NCBI GenBank assembly: GCA_963780675.1
Contig: CAWACR010000010.1
Location: 124,001 to 188,000 of the forward strand
DNA length: 64,000 nt
Source: JAHECE01 sp963780675
Lineage (GTDB): Bacteria; Actinomycetota; Actinomycetes; Actinomycetales; JAHECE01
Direction: 5' to 3'
The notes beneath the pieces are model-generated. The model made no database searches. It saw only the letters and a program-made list of their open reading frames with translations, and had not been told where the DNA came from. Shown here in pieces: positions 39,667 to 51,489 of this stretch. The translations under genes were made by a program, and so were the position numbers. Position 1 is the stretch's first letter. Each line of letters starts with the position of its first letter.

Positions 39667-40011
39667 CGCCCGACAGCCTCCCAGCAGGCCGACGACGAGG
39701 CAACCGCCGCCCCGCCCGTGCGCCACCCGCCCCCTGGCGCCGACCCCCTGGCGCCGACCCCCGCCCCCGGCGCCGACCCCCGGCGCCGGCCTCCGCTCGG
39801 CCCGCCGACGTCGCTCTGCCGCCGCGCCTCCCGCCCTCTCGCGTGGTCGCGGGCAGCGGCCGACCGGTTCGGAAGTTCTCACAGCCGGCCTCGCCCGGGC
39901 GTGCGGAAGAGGTTCCGCAGGCGTAACCGCTCGGGCACGGGCGTGGAAACACGCCCTCCCTAGCCTCGAGACACGTGCCTGATCTCTCGGGCCTGATCCC
40001 TGGAGGAAGCG
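39667..40011. other. divergent intergenic region moeB / narK2
   Basis: The 345 bp carry imperfect repeats of ggcgccgaccccc (39727-39790), a GlnR-like site at 39912-39927 and a good GGAGGA ribosome-binding site before narK2. No coding frame is convincing. Confidence 0.6.
39912..39927. promoter_or_regulatory. GlnR-like site upstream of narK2
   Basis: On the minus strand GTTAC, six bases, GGAAC matches the actinobacterial GlnR a-site/b-site pair (GTnAC-n6-GAAAC) at nine of ten positions, about 85 bp before the narK2 ATG. GlnR control of nitrate assimilation is established in Streptomyces and mycobacteria; here it is inferred from sequence only. Confidence 0.4.
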
Positions 40012-41401
40012 ATGACCGCGACACCGACCACCGCGTCACCCAGCACCCCTGCCGCCCCCGCGAGCGCCCCCGCCTCCCTCGAGCCGGGCGCCGCCCTCGA
40101 CGTCCGCCGGGGCCGCTGGATCGACAACTGGAACCCGGAGGACCCGGAGCAGTGGGCCGGCGGCGGCCGCCGCATCGCGAACCGGAACCTCGTCCTGTCG
40201 ATCTTCGCCGAGTTCCTCGGCTTCGCCGTCTGGGCGCTGTGGTCGATCGTGGTCCCGCAGCTCGGCGCCGCGGGCTTCGCCCTCACGGTCGACCAGATGT
40301 TCTGGCTCATCGCCCTGCCGATCCTGGTGGGCGCCACGCTGCGCATCCCCTACACGTTCGCGGTGCCGGTCTTCGGGGGCCGCAACTGGACCATCGTGTC
40401 CGCCCTGCTCCTGCTGCTGCCCACCCTCGGGCTCGCGTGGGCGGTCCAGAACCCCGACCTGCCCTTCGGCGCCCTCCTCGGGATCGCCGCGCTCGCGGGC
40501 GTCGGCGGCGGCAACTTCGCCTCCTCGATGGCGAACATCTCCTTCTTCTACCCGGAGAAGGAGAAGGGCCGGGCGCTCGGCCTCAACGCCGCGGGCGGCA
40601 ACATCGGCACGGCGGCCGTGCAGTTCGCCGTCCCGCTCGTCATCATCACCGCCGCCGGGATCCAGCTCGAGCGTGCCGGCCTCATGTTCGTCCCGCTCAT
40701 CCTGATCGCGGCGGTGCTCGCGTGGCGCTACATGGACAACCTGTCCACCGCGAAGTCGGACCCGCGCGCGTTCGGCGTGGCCGCCCGCAACAAGCACACG
40801 TGGATCATCTCGTTCATCTACATCGGCACGTTCGGCTCGTTCATCGGCTTCTCGGGCGCTTTCCCGACGCTGCTGAAGAACCAGTTCCCCGACGTCACGC
40901 TCACCATCGCCTTCGCGGGCGCTCTCGTGGGATCGCTCGCCCGGCCGGCGGGCGGTGCGCTCGCCGACCGTCTCGGCGGCGCCCGGGTCACCATCGCCTC
41001 GTTCGTGGTGATGGCCGCAGGAACGCGTGAGCGCGATCTTCGCCCTGCGGGCCGACAGCTTCCCCATGTTCCTCGGCTCGTTCCTGGTGCTCTTCGTAGC
41101 CACGGGCGCGGGCAACGGCTCGGTCTACCGGATGATCCCCGCGGTCTTCCGGCACAGCGCACGCTCCGGCGAGCAGCTTGCAGCGGCCCGTCGCGCCGCC
41201 GCGGGCTGCCTCGGCATCGCCGGCGCCATCGGGGCGCTCGGCGGGTTCCTCATCCCCCGCGGCTTCGCGGTCTCGACTTCCGCCACGGGAAACATCCAGG
41301 CCGCCCTCTGGGTCATCGTGGGCCTCTACGGCGTCATGCTCACCACCACGTGGGCGGTCTACGCCCGCCGCGGCTCGGCCTTCGGCTCGGCGACGATCTG
41401 A
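40012..41401 (+). CDS. narK2: NarK-type nitrate/nitrite transporter (second copy; one frame break)
   Basis: This major-facilitator transporter has 12 helices and about 463 residues after correction. AGVGGGNFASSMANISFFYP and ATGAGNGSVYRMIPAVF are the two NarK glycine-rich nitrate signatures. One extra base near 41028 breaks the frame; removing it joins VVMAAGT to VSAIFALRADSF. GGAGGAAGCG precedes the ATG. It leads the assimilatory nitrate reductase genes, so nitrate import for assimilation is the likely role. It differs from the 22.4-kb copy at both ends. Confidence 0.93.
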
Positions 41402-41407
41402 GGCGTC

Positions 41408-41453
41408 GGCGCCCGGGGGCGCGGGGTCGCAAGGCTCCGCACCCCCGGGCGCC
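41408..41453. terminator. strong hairpin between narK2 and assimilatory nitrate reductase
   Basis: Arms of 17 bases (41408-41424 and 41437-41453), beginning ggcgcccggggg, pair with one G-T wobble around a 12-base loop, seven bases after the narK2 stop. There is no T tract. It could attenuate, terminate partially or stabilise the upstream mRNA. Confidence 0.55.
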
Positions 41454-41480
41454 CCACGCACCAACGCCACCGCCCACGCC

Positions 41481-41519
41481 CACCACCGCAGGCCACCACC
41501 GCAGGCCACCACCGCAGGC
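41481..41519. repeat. 13-bp tandem repeat (three copies)
   Basis: Three identical copies of caccaccgcaggc lie in the leader of the assimilatory nitrate reductase gene, between the hairpin and its ribosome-binding site (aggggaacccg). Confidence 0.9.
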
Positions 41520-41539
41520 CACGACGACAGGGGAACCCG

Positions 41540-43753
<2,214 letters not shown>

Positions 43754-43757
<4 letters not shown>

Positions 43758-45379
43758 CCGCAACAGCAGCGACGCGCGTCGTCGTGATCGGCAACGGGAT
43801 GGTCGGCTCGCGCTTCGTCGACGACCTCCTCGAGCGCGACCGCGACGGCCGGTTCGAGGTCACCGCGCTCGGCGCGGAGGAGTACGAGCCCTACAACCGG
43901 GTGCTGTTGTCGGAACTCGTGGCGGGGAAGGTCGACGTGGGCGCGCTCGCCCTCGGCGCCCTGGAGAGCCCGCGCTCGAGCGCGCACCGGGGCGTCGCCG
44001 CCGCCGGGATCGACCGGGAGCACCGGGTGGTCCTCGCCTCGGACGGCAGCCGGCACCGGTACGACCTCCTCGTCCTGGCGACCGGCTCGACGGCGCGCGT
44101 CCCCCCGATCGCCGGCCTGTCACCCGTGCCGGCCGGGGTCCACGCGCTGCGCACGCTCGACGACGCCCGCGAGATCGTGGCCGCGACGCTCAACGCGCAC
44201 CGCGCCGTCGTCGTCGGGGGCGGGGTGCTGGGGCTGGAGGTCGCGACGGGCCTGGCCAAGCGCGGGCTGTGCGTGACCGTGGTGCACGGCGCGCCGCACG
44301 TCATGGAGCGCCAGCTCGACCCGGAGGCCGGCGCGGTGGTCGCGGACGGGCTCGACCGCCTCGGGATCGCGCTGCGGGCCGGCGTCTTCACCACCCAGGC
44401 GTACGTGGAGGACGGGCGGGTGGTCGGCCTGGGCCTGGCCGACGGCGACGTGCTCCCCGCCGACCTCGTCGTCCTCGCCGCCGGCACCGTGCCGGAGGCG
44501 TCTCTCGCGGCCGGAGCGGGCCTCGCCGTCGAGCGCGGCGTCGTCGTCGGCGAGGACCTCGCGACGCCCGCCGACCCGCGTGTCTTCGCGATCGGGGACT
44601 GCGCGCAGCCGCCCGAGGGCGGCAGCGGCCTCATCGCGCAGGGCTGGGACCAGGCGCGGCGCCTCGCGGTCCGGCTCACCACCGGCGCGGTGCCCGGGGC
44701 CGGCCCCGGTGACGAGGACGAGGACGACGACGGCGCCGCCGCCTCGGCCCTGCCCCGCGCCGTCGCCCCTCCCCCGCACGCGGCCGGCACCGACCTGGTC
44801 CGGCTCAAGGCCCACGGGCTGGACGTGCTGACGATGGGGGTCTGCGGGCCGGGCCGGTCCGCGGTCCCCGGGCAGCGCGTGATCCGGCTCAGCGATCCCG
44901 ACGCGGGGCGACACCTCGAGATCGTCGTGGCGGGTGCGCGCCTCGTCGGCGCCACGTGCGTGGGCGCCGGGTCGGTGGGCGCCGACCTCACCGCCGCCTA
45001 CACACGGGCCACGCCGCTCCCGAAGGACCCGGCGATGCTCCTGCTCCGACCGGTCCAGGGGGTCGCCACGCCTGCCGCGTCGCCGACGCTCATGCCGGAC
45101 CGGACCACGGTGTGCCGCTGCAACGGGGTCACCAAGAAGGACGTCGTGACGTGCTGGCGCACGGGCGCCGACTCGGTGGCGGACGTCGCGCGCGGTACCC
45201 GGGCGACCACGGGCTGCGGGGGGTGCGCCGACGTGGTCGGTGGAATCCTCGAGTGGCTCGCCTCGACCGATCCGGACCGCCGCCGCGCGCAGGAGCCCGC
45301 CGCCGCCCCCCTTGCTGAGGTCGAGGACCGCTCGACCTCACGAGCGAGGGCCCTCGAGGTCAGCGAACGTCGAGGGTGA
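43754..45379 (+). CDS. nasB: FAD-dependent nitrate reductase electron-transfer subunit with BFD-like 2Fe-2S domain
   Basis: This NirB-like flavoprotein passes electrons from NAD(P)H to the nitrate reductase. The FAD motif RVVVIGNGMVGSRFVDDL is at the N-terminus, the NAD motif AVVVGGGVLGLEVATGLAKR in the middle, and FAIGDCAQPPEG follows. The C-terminal BFD-type cluster site is CRCNGVTKKDVVTC plus TGCGGC. It has 541 residues and an intact frame. The siroheme part of NirB is absent, so it is not a nitrite reductase. The last ~20 residues are encoded by a hairpin region. Confidence 0.9.
45316..45356. terminator. paired hairpins at the end of nasB
   Basis: tgaggtcgag and ctcgacctca form a perfect 10-bp stem with a 5-base loop (45316-45340), followed at 45345-45356 by the palindrome cgagggccctcg. 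They overlap the last codons of nasB, at a convergent junction with the inhibitor-like remnant, and could act on both strands. Confidence 0.55.
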
Positions 45380-45600
45380 TCTCGAACGTGGCTCCGGGCT
45401 CCGCGTCCTCCTCCCACGGGCGGACGTAGACGAGGTCGAGAGCGCCCGTCCCGCCCGCCACCACGGCGAACGTGGACCCATGGCCCCGGGCGCGGTGGGC
45501 ACTCGTCTCTGGCGGCGTCCCGTCGGCGCTCCGGCATCGCGGAGCGCGCTGCGCCCCTCGCGGAGCCCTCGATGACGTTGCCTCGCGGCCAGGTGTCGAC
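45360..45600 (-). pseudogene. remnant of a chagasin-like (I42) protease inhibitor
   Basis: Reading leftwards, the last ~45 residues (STFAVVAGGTGALDLVYVRP, then WEEDAEPGATFEITLDV) resemble the C-terminus of chagasin-family cysteine-protease inhibitors, including the RPW loop. No matching N-terminal half with the NPTTG loop or signal peptide can be read in any frame upstream. It may be a decayed gene or one broken by errors. The rest of the gap up to 45799 shows no other gene. Confidence 0.35.
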
Positions 45601-45799
45601 TCGAGCGTGACGTGGAGAATCCGCCACGTGGCGGTCGACGGAGTCGATCGGCGCTGAGCCGCCTTGTGGGCTGCCTTCCCAGGACATGTGGGGATTCGGA
45701 TCATCGCCACGCCGAGCGAGGACGGCGTCGAACGCGCGTCACGTCGCGCCGATCTCGACGCGGCGCAGGCCGCCCGACGCGCACCCGCGTGAGAGGAAT

Positions 45800-45837
45800 G
45801 TTCGCCGAGGGAAACACCAGGCCCACGGCGGCGAAAC
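45800..45837. promoter_or_regulatory. GlnR-like box upstream of nirB
   Basis: Two GAAAC b-sites (45811-45815 and 45833-45837) are exactly 22 bp apart, with CCCAC at the expected a-site position six bases from each and GTTCG at the first a-site. This is the spacing of the actinobacterial GlnR box (a-n6-b-n6-a-n6-b). It ends 18 bp before the nirB ATG, so it may overlap the promoter. Confidence 0.5.
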
Positions 45838-45855
45838 GTCGCCTCCGTAGCGTCG

Positions 45856-48512
45856 ATGCATGGACCAGCCGCCTCGCAGACGCCCAGGTCAGCGCCGAGA
45901 CCGACGCCGACGCCCCGACCGCCCCGCCATCTCGTGGTGGTCGGCGGCGGCATGGTCGCGCACCGCCTCGTCGAGGCGCTGCGCGACCGCGACACCGCCG
46001 GCACCTGGCGCATCACGGTCCTCGCCGAGGAGCCGCGCCCGCCCTACGACCGCGTCGCCCTCACCACGTACTTCTCCGGCCGCCGGCCCGAGGACCTCCA
46101 CCTCGGCAACGACGCCCTGTGGGCCGACCCCCTGGTCACGCTGCGCAAGGGCACGCCGGCGACGGCGATCGACCGCGAGGCCCGCACCGTCACCGACGAC
46201 CTCGGCCGGGTGGAGCAGTACGACTCCCTGGTCCTCGCGACCGGCTCCTTCGCCTTCGTCCCCCCGGTCCCCGGCGCGGACCTCCCCGGCGTGTTCGTCT
46301 ACCGCACGCTCGACGACGTCGCGGCCCTGCGCGGCTGGGTGGACGAGCGCTCCCGGGAACTCGGGCGCCAGGTGCGCGGCGCCGTCGTCGGCGGTGGTCT
46401 CCTCGGCCTCGAGGCCGCGGGCGCGCTCCAGGCGCTCGGCGTCCCGAGCACCGTCGTCGAGTTCGCCCCCCGCCTCATGGCCCTCCAGGTCGACGAGGGC
46501 GGCGGCGAGGCCCTCCGTCGCCTCATCACGAACCTCGGCATCGACGTCCGCACGTCCACGGCGACCGCGCGGCTCCGGCCCGCCCACACCGGCCAGGTCG
46601 CCCGGATGGACTTCGCCGACGGCGGCCACCTGGACGCCGACGTCGTCGTCTTCGCCACCGGCGTCCGCCCGCGGGACTCCCTCGCCCGCGACGCGGGCCT
46701 GGCGGTCGGCGAGCGCGGCGGCGTCGTGGTCGACGACGCGTGCCGCACCGCGGACCCGGCCGTCTGGGCGGTCGGCGAGGTCGCGTGCATCGGCGGGCGC
46801 ACCCTCGGCCTCGTGGCGCCGGGCTACGCGATGGCCGAGGTCGTCGTCGACCGCCTGCTCGGCGGCGAGGCCACCTTCCCCGGCGCCGACCTGAGCACCA
46901 AGCTCAAGCTGCTCGGCGTGGACGTCGCCAGCTTCGGCGACGCGTTCGCCGCGCACCGACGGCGCCCTCGAGGTGGTCTTCGCCGACCCGGTCGCAGGCG
47001 TCTACAAGAAGCTCGTCCTCTCCGACGACGCCACGCACCCTCCTCGGCGGCATCCTCGTCGGCGACGCCTCGGCGTACTCGGCCCTGCGGCCGATGGTGG
47101 GCCGCCCGCTCGGCGCCGACCCCGCCGCCTACCTCCTGCCCGAGGGCGCCGCCCCCGCGCCGTCGTCCGACCTGCCCGACGACGCCGTCGTCTGCTCCTG
47201 CAACAACGTCTCGGCGGGCACCATCCGGTGCTCGGTCACGGGCGGGGACTGCACGGACCTCGCGGGCGTCAAGGCCTGCACCAAGGCCGGCACCAGCTGC
47301 GGCTCCTGCCTGCCGCTGCGTCAAGAAGCGGATCGTCACCAAGGAGCTGGAGAAGGCCGGCGTCGAGGTCAGCAAGGCGCTCTGCGAGCACTTCGACCTC
47401 TCCCGGGCCCAGCTGTTCGACGTCGTCCGCGTCACCGGACTGCGCTCCTTCTGCGGAGATCATGGCGCGCACGGTCGCCACCCGAGGGAGCACGGGCGCG
47501 CGGCTGCGACATCTGCAAGCCGGTGGTCGCCTCGATCCTCGCCTCGCTCGGCACGGGCCACGTGCTCGACGGCGAGCAGGCCACGCTGCAGGACACCAAC
47601 GACCACGTCCTGGCCAACATCCAGAAGGACGGCACCTACTCGGTGGTCCCGCGGATCCCCGGCGGGGAGATCACCCCCGAGGGCCTCGCTCGTGATCGCG
47701 CAGGTCGCCAAGGACTTCGGCCTCTACACCAAGATCACCGGCGGCCAGCGGATCGACCTCTTCGGCGCCCGGCTCGAGCAGCTCCCCGACATCTGGCGCC
47801 GGCTCGTCGACGCCGGCTTCGAGTCCGGCCACGCCTACGGCAAGTCGCTGCGCACGGTGAAGTCCTGCGTCGGCTCCACCTGGTGCCGCTACGGCGTGCA
47901 GGACTCCGTCGGCCTGGCCGTCGCGCTGGAGCTGCGCTACCGCGGCCTGCGCTCGCCCCACAAGCTCAAGCTGGGCGTCTCCGGCTGCGCGCGCGAGTGC
48001 GCGGAGGCCCGCGGCAAGGACGTCGGCGTCATCGCCACCGACAACGGCTGGAACCTCTACGTCGGCGGCAACGGCGGGTTCACCCCGCGGCACGCGCAGC
48101 TGCTCGCCGAGGACCTCGACACCGAGACCCTCGTGCGCACGATCGACCGCTTCCTCATGTACTACATCCGCACCGCCGACCGGCTGCAGCGCACGGCGCC
48201 GTGGATCGAGGAGGTCGAGGGCGGCCTCGACGACGTCCGCGCGGTGGTCATGGAGGACTCTCTCGGGATCGCCGCGGACCTCGACGCCGCGATGGCCGCG
48301 CACGTCGACGAACTACGAGGACGAGTGGAAGGCCACGCTGGAGGACCCCGAGAAGCTCCGCGCGGTTCGCCTCCTTCGTCAACGCCCCGACGACGCCGGA
48401 CCCCTCGCTCGCGTACGTCGCCGAGCGCGGGCAGGCGCGCCCGGCCACCGCGGCCGAGCGATCCGATTCCGCGGTCCTCGTGGCCGGCACCACCCTGGAG
48501 GTGCGGAAATGA
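45856..48512 (+). CDS. nirB: NADH-dependent assimilatory nitrite reductase large subunit (many frame breaks)
   Basis: NirB reduces nitrite to ammonium with siroheme and 4Fe-4S. FAD/NAD domains come first (LVVVGGGMVAHRLVEALRD; GAVVGGGLLGLEAAGALQAL). A BFD-type cluster follows (CSCNNVSAGTI; CTKAGTSCGSC). The siroheme domain comes last, with ligand cysteines in KSCVGSTWCRYG and LGVSGCARECAEARG. The span fits the usual ~860-880 residues. Frame changes near 46960, 47040, 47323, 47455, 47500, 47690, 48313 and 48362 look like one-base errors. The ATG at 45856 is 20 bp after the GlnR-like box, and its TGA overlaps the nirD ATG. Confidence 0.93.
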
Positions 48513-48946
48513 GCGTGCAGCAGATCGCCGTGGGCGGCGCGACCCCGACGACGGCGCCCGGGGACGTCACCGGGAGGACCTGGGTGGCGGTGTGCCGCCT
48601 CGCCGACCTCCTCCCGGAGCGGGGGTCGGCCGCCCTGGTCGACGGCGAGCAGGTGGCGCTCGTGCGCCTCGTGGACGACCGCGTCCTCGCCGTGCAGAAC
48701 CGCGACCCGTTCAGCGGGGCACACGTGATGTCGCGCGGGATCGTCGGGACCCGGGGCGACGCCCCGACGATCGCCTCGCCGATGTACAAGCAGGTCTTCG
48801 ACCTCCGCACGGGCCGGTGCCTCGAGACGGCCGGGTACGCGCCGGTCGGCGGGCACGGGCCCGACCTGCGCACCTGGCCCGTCGAGGTGCGCGACGGCGT
48901 CGTCCTCGTCGGCGCAGGCGCCTCCGACCCGGGGGCGGCGCCGTGA
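48509..48946 (+). CDS. nirD: nitrite reductase small subunit
   Basis: NirD is a Rieske-fold partner of NirB that lacks the Rieske Cys/His ligands, as here (AVQNRDPFSGAHVMSRGIVG has no CxH pair). YKQVFDLRTGRCLE is the other typical segment. It is 145 residues with an intact frame. It overlaps nirB (ATGA) and cysG (GTGA). Confidence 0.93.
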   Translation: MSVQQIAVGGATPTTAPGDVTGRTWVAVCRLADLLPERGSAALVDGEQVALVRLVDDRVLAVQNRDPFSGAHVMSRGIVGTRGDAPTIASPMYKQVFDLRTGRCLETAGYAPVGGHGPDLRTWPVEVRDGVVLVGAGASDPGAAP

Positions 48947-50248
48947 CCTCCCTGCTCGGCATCGACCTCACGGACCGCCTCGTCCTCGTCGCCGGTGGCG
49001 GGCCCGAGGCGGCACGCCGGACCCTCGCCCTCCTCGCCGCGGGGGCACGCGTGCGCCTCGTCGCCCCCGCGCTGTGCGAGGACCTCGCCGAGCTCGCGGC
49101 CGCGGGCGACGTCGTCTGGCGCGCGGACGACGTCCGTTCGAGCGACCTGGCGGGGGCGTGGCTGGTCCACGCGGCGACCGGGGACCGCGCCGCCGACGCC
49201 GCCGTGGCGCGGTGGGCCGAGGAGAGACGCGTCTGGTGCGTGGTCGCGGTCACGCCCGGAGCGGACGACGCCGGGGCCTCGGTCTCGGGCAGCGCCCGCA
49301 CGCCGGCGGTGACCCGGCACGGGGACGTGCTCGTCGGCGTCGTCTCGGTCGGGGCCCCCGACCACCGGCGCTCGGCGGCGGTGCGCGACGACCTCGCCGC
49401 GCACCTGCGCGCGGGGCGCGGGGACCTGCGGCGGCGCACCGCCTCCCCGGTCGAGGAGGGCCGCGCCGTCGGGACCGTCACGCTGGTCGGCGGCGGGCCC
49501 GGGCGACGTCGAGCTCCTCACCGTCCGCGGACGGCGGGCTTTGGCCGAGGCGGACGTCGTGGTCGCGGACCGGCTGGGGCCGCGCGGCGTCCTCGCCGAG
49601 CTCCGGCCCGGCGTCGAGGTGGTGGAGGTCGGCAAGACCCCGGGTCACCACCCCGTTCCCCAGCATGAGATCAACCGGATCCTCGTCGAGCGGGCGCAGC
49701 GCGGCCAGGCCGTCGTGCGGCTCAAGGGCGGTGACCCGTTCGTCTTCGGTCGCGGTGGTGAGGAGGTGCTGGCCTGCCGCGAGGCGGGCGTTCCGGTCGA
49801 GGTCGTGCCCGGCGTGAGCAGCGCCCTCGCGGCGCCGGCGGCGGCCGGGATCCCGCTCACCCACCGGGGCACGACGACGGCGTTCCACGTCACGACCGGT
49901 CACGAGGGCCTCGACGCCGCGGCGCTGGTCGCCGTGCGGGAGCGCTCGGCCACCGTGGTCGTGCTCATGGGCGTGACGATGCTCGGGCGGATCGCCGCCC
50001 AGGCGCTCGGGGCCGGGTCGGACCCGGCCACCCCGGTCGCGATCGTCGAGAACGGCACGCTCGCCGCGCAGCGCGTGACGCGCGCGCGGTTGGACCGGAT
50101 CGCCGCCCGCGCGGCGGAGGTCGGAGTGAGGGCGCCGGCCGTCATCGTCATCGGTGACGTGGCCGCCGAGGGCGTGCTCGACGCTCACGTCACCGGCCCG
50201 GCCGGGTCGGGGAACGGCGTCGAGACGACCGGACCGGATGCCCGGTGA
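48943..50248 (+). CDS. cysG: siroheme synthase: precorrin-2 dehydrogenase/ferrochelatase fused to uroporphyrinogen-III methyltransferase (one frame break)
   Basis: It supplies siroheme to NirB. The N-terminal part has the Rossmann motif LVLVAGGGPEAARRTLALLA. The SUMT part has TVRGRRALAEADVVVADRLG, RLKGGDPFVFGRGGEE and PGVSSALAAPAAAGIPLTHR. One extra c near 49503 breaks the frame between GGGPG and DVELLTV. Corrected length is about 434 residues. GTG at 48943 overlaps the nirD stop, and its TGA overlaps the next GTG. Confidence 0.92.
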
Positions 50249-51438
50249 GCCCGGCCGATACGGCACACTCCGGGGCGGGGGTGGTGACGACGACCACTCG
50301 GGCGACGGGGGGTCGAGCGATGGGCGAGGGGCTCAGTCAGGTCATGGCGGGCTGCGTCGTGCTCGTCACCGCCGATCGACGCTCGGGTGAGCTGGGCGCC
50401 GCCTTCGAGCGGCGCGGGGCCACGGTGCGCCACGCGCCCGCCCTCGGGATGGTCCCCCACACCGACGACGAGGCGCTCGTCGCCGGGACGCGCGCCCTCA
50501 TCGCGGACCCGCCGGACGTCGTCGTCGCGACCACCGGCGTCGGCTTCCGCGGCTGGATCGAGGCCGCCGACGCGGCCGGGATCGCCGGCCCGCTCCTGGA
50601 GGTGCTCGAGGGCGCGCGGATCGTCGCGCGCGGCCCGAAGGCGCGGGGCGCCGTCCAGGCCGCGGGCCTCGACGTCGACTGGGTGGCGGAGTCCGAGACC
50701 GCCGCCGAGATCGCGGAGGTGATGCTGGGCGAGGGCGTCGCCGGCCTGCGGATCGCCGTCCAGCACCACGGGGCGGGGGCGGACGGCCTCGACGAGGCGT
50801 TCGCCCAGGCCGGGGCGGACGTCCTGAGCCTCGTCGTGTACCGCTGGGGACCGCCGCCCGACCCGGCGGCGCTCGCCGCGTCGGTCCGCGACGCGGCCCG
50901 CGGCGAGATCGACGCCGTCGTCTTCACGTCCGCGCCCGGGGCGTTCGCCTGGCTCGAGGCCGCCGACGCCGAGGGCGTCACCGCCGACCTGCTCCTCCGG
51001 TTCGCCGACGGCACCATCGTGGCGGCCGCCGTCGGTCCCGTGACCGCGGGGCCCCTGCGGGACCGGGGCATCGACCCGCTGGTCCCGGACCGGGGCCGCC
51101 TGGGCGCGCTGGTCCGGACGGTCATCGGGCACTTCGACTCCCTCGAGGGCCGGGCCGTGCCCACCGTCGCCGGGCCGCTGCAGCTGCGGCGCAGCGGAGC
51201 GGTGCTGGCGGGCCGCGTCCTCCCGCTGTCGCCGTCCGCGCTCGAGGTGCTCCGGCTGCTCGCCGACGCCCAGGGCGACGTGGTCCCTCGCTCCGCGGTC
51301 CTCGCGGTCCTGCCCGGGACGTCGCAGGACGAGCACGCGGCCGAGGTGGCGATCGCCCGGCTGCGCGAGGCCGCCGGTTCCCGGGACCTGGTCCGCACGG
51401 TGATCAAGCGCGGCTACCGCCTCAACGTGGCCCCCTGA
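50245..51438 (+). CDS. nnaR: NnaR-like regulator: HemD-type domain plus OmpR-type DNA-binding domain
   Basis: Residues ~35-285 resemble uroporphyrinogen-III synthase (VLVTADRRSGELGAAFERRG; FTSAPGAFAWLEAADAEG). Residues ~300-397 form a winged helix of the PhoB/OmpR type (LPLSPSALEVLRLLADAQGD; AAEVAIARLREAAGSRDLVR, ending IKRGYRLN). This architecture is that of mycobacterial and Streptomyces NnaR (for example Rv0260c), which acts with GlnR on nitrate/nitrite assimilation genes. GTG at 50245 overlaps cysG; ATG at 50320 is another start. Whether the HemD part keeps enzyme activity is unknown. Confidence 0.88.
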   Translation: MSPADTAHSGAGVVTTTTRATGGRAMGEGLSQVMAGCVVLVTADRRSGELGAAFERRGATVRHAPALGMVPHTDDEALVAGTRALIADPPDVVVATTGVGFRGWIEAADAAGIAGPLLEVLEGARIVARGPKARGAVQAAGLDVDWVAESETAAEIAEVMLGEGVAGLRIAVQHHGAGADGLDEAFAQAGADVLSLVVYRWGPPPDPAALAASVRDAARGEIDAVVFTSAPGAFAWLEAADAEGVTADLLLRFADGTIVAAAVGPVTAGPLRDRGIDPLVPDRGRLGALVRTVIGHFDSLEGRAVPTVAGPLQLRRSGAVLAGRVLPLSPSALEVLRLLADAQGDVVPRSAVLAVLPGTSQDEHAAEVAIARLREAAGSRDLVRTVIKRGYRLNVAP

Positions 51439-51489
51439 CCCCGGCGCAAACCCGCCCCCAACCCGCCCAGACCCGCCCCCTCTCGGGCG

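Noticed and set aside
45600..45799. Coding frame filling the nasB-nirB gap
   Set aside because: Open frames exist on both strands but lack ribosome-binding sites, codon bias or recognisable domains.
50245..51438. Plain uroporphyrinogen-III synthase (HemD)
   Set aside because: The C-terminal ~100 residues form an OmpR-type DNA-binding domain, and the place after nirBD-cysG matches NnaR; enzyme activity is not excluded but is not the main call.
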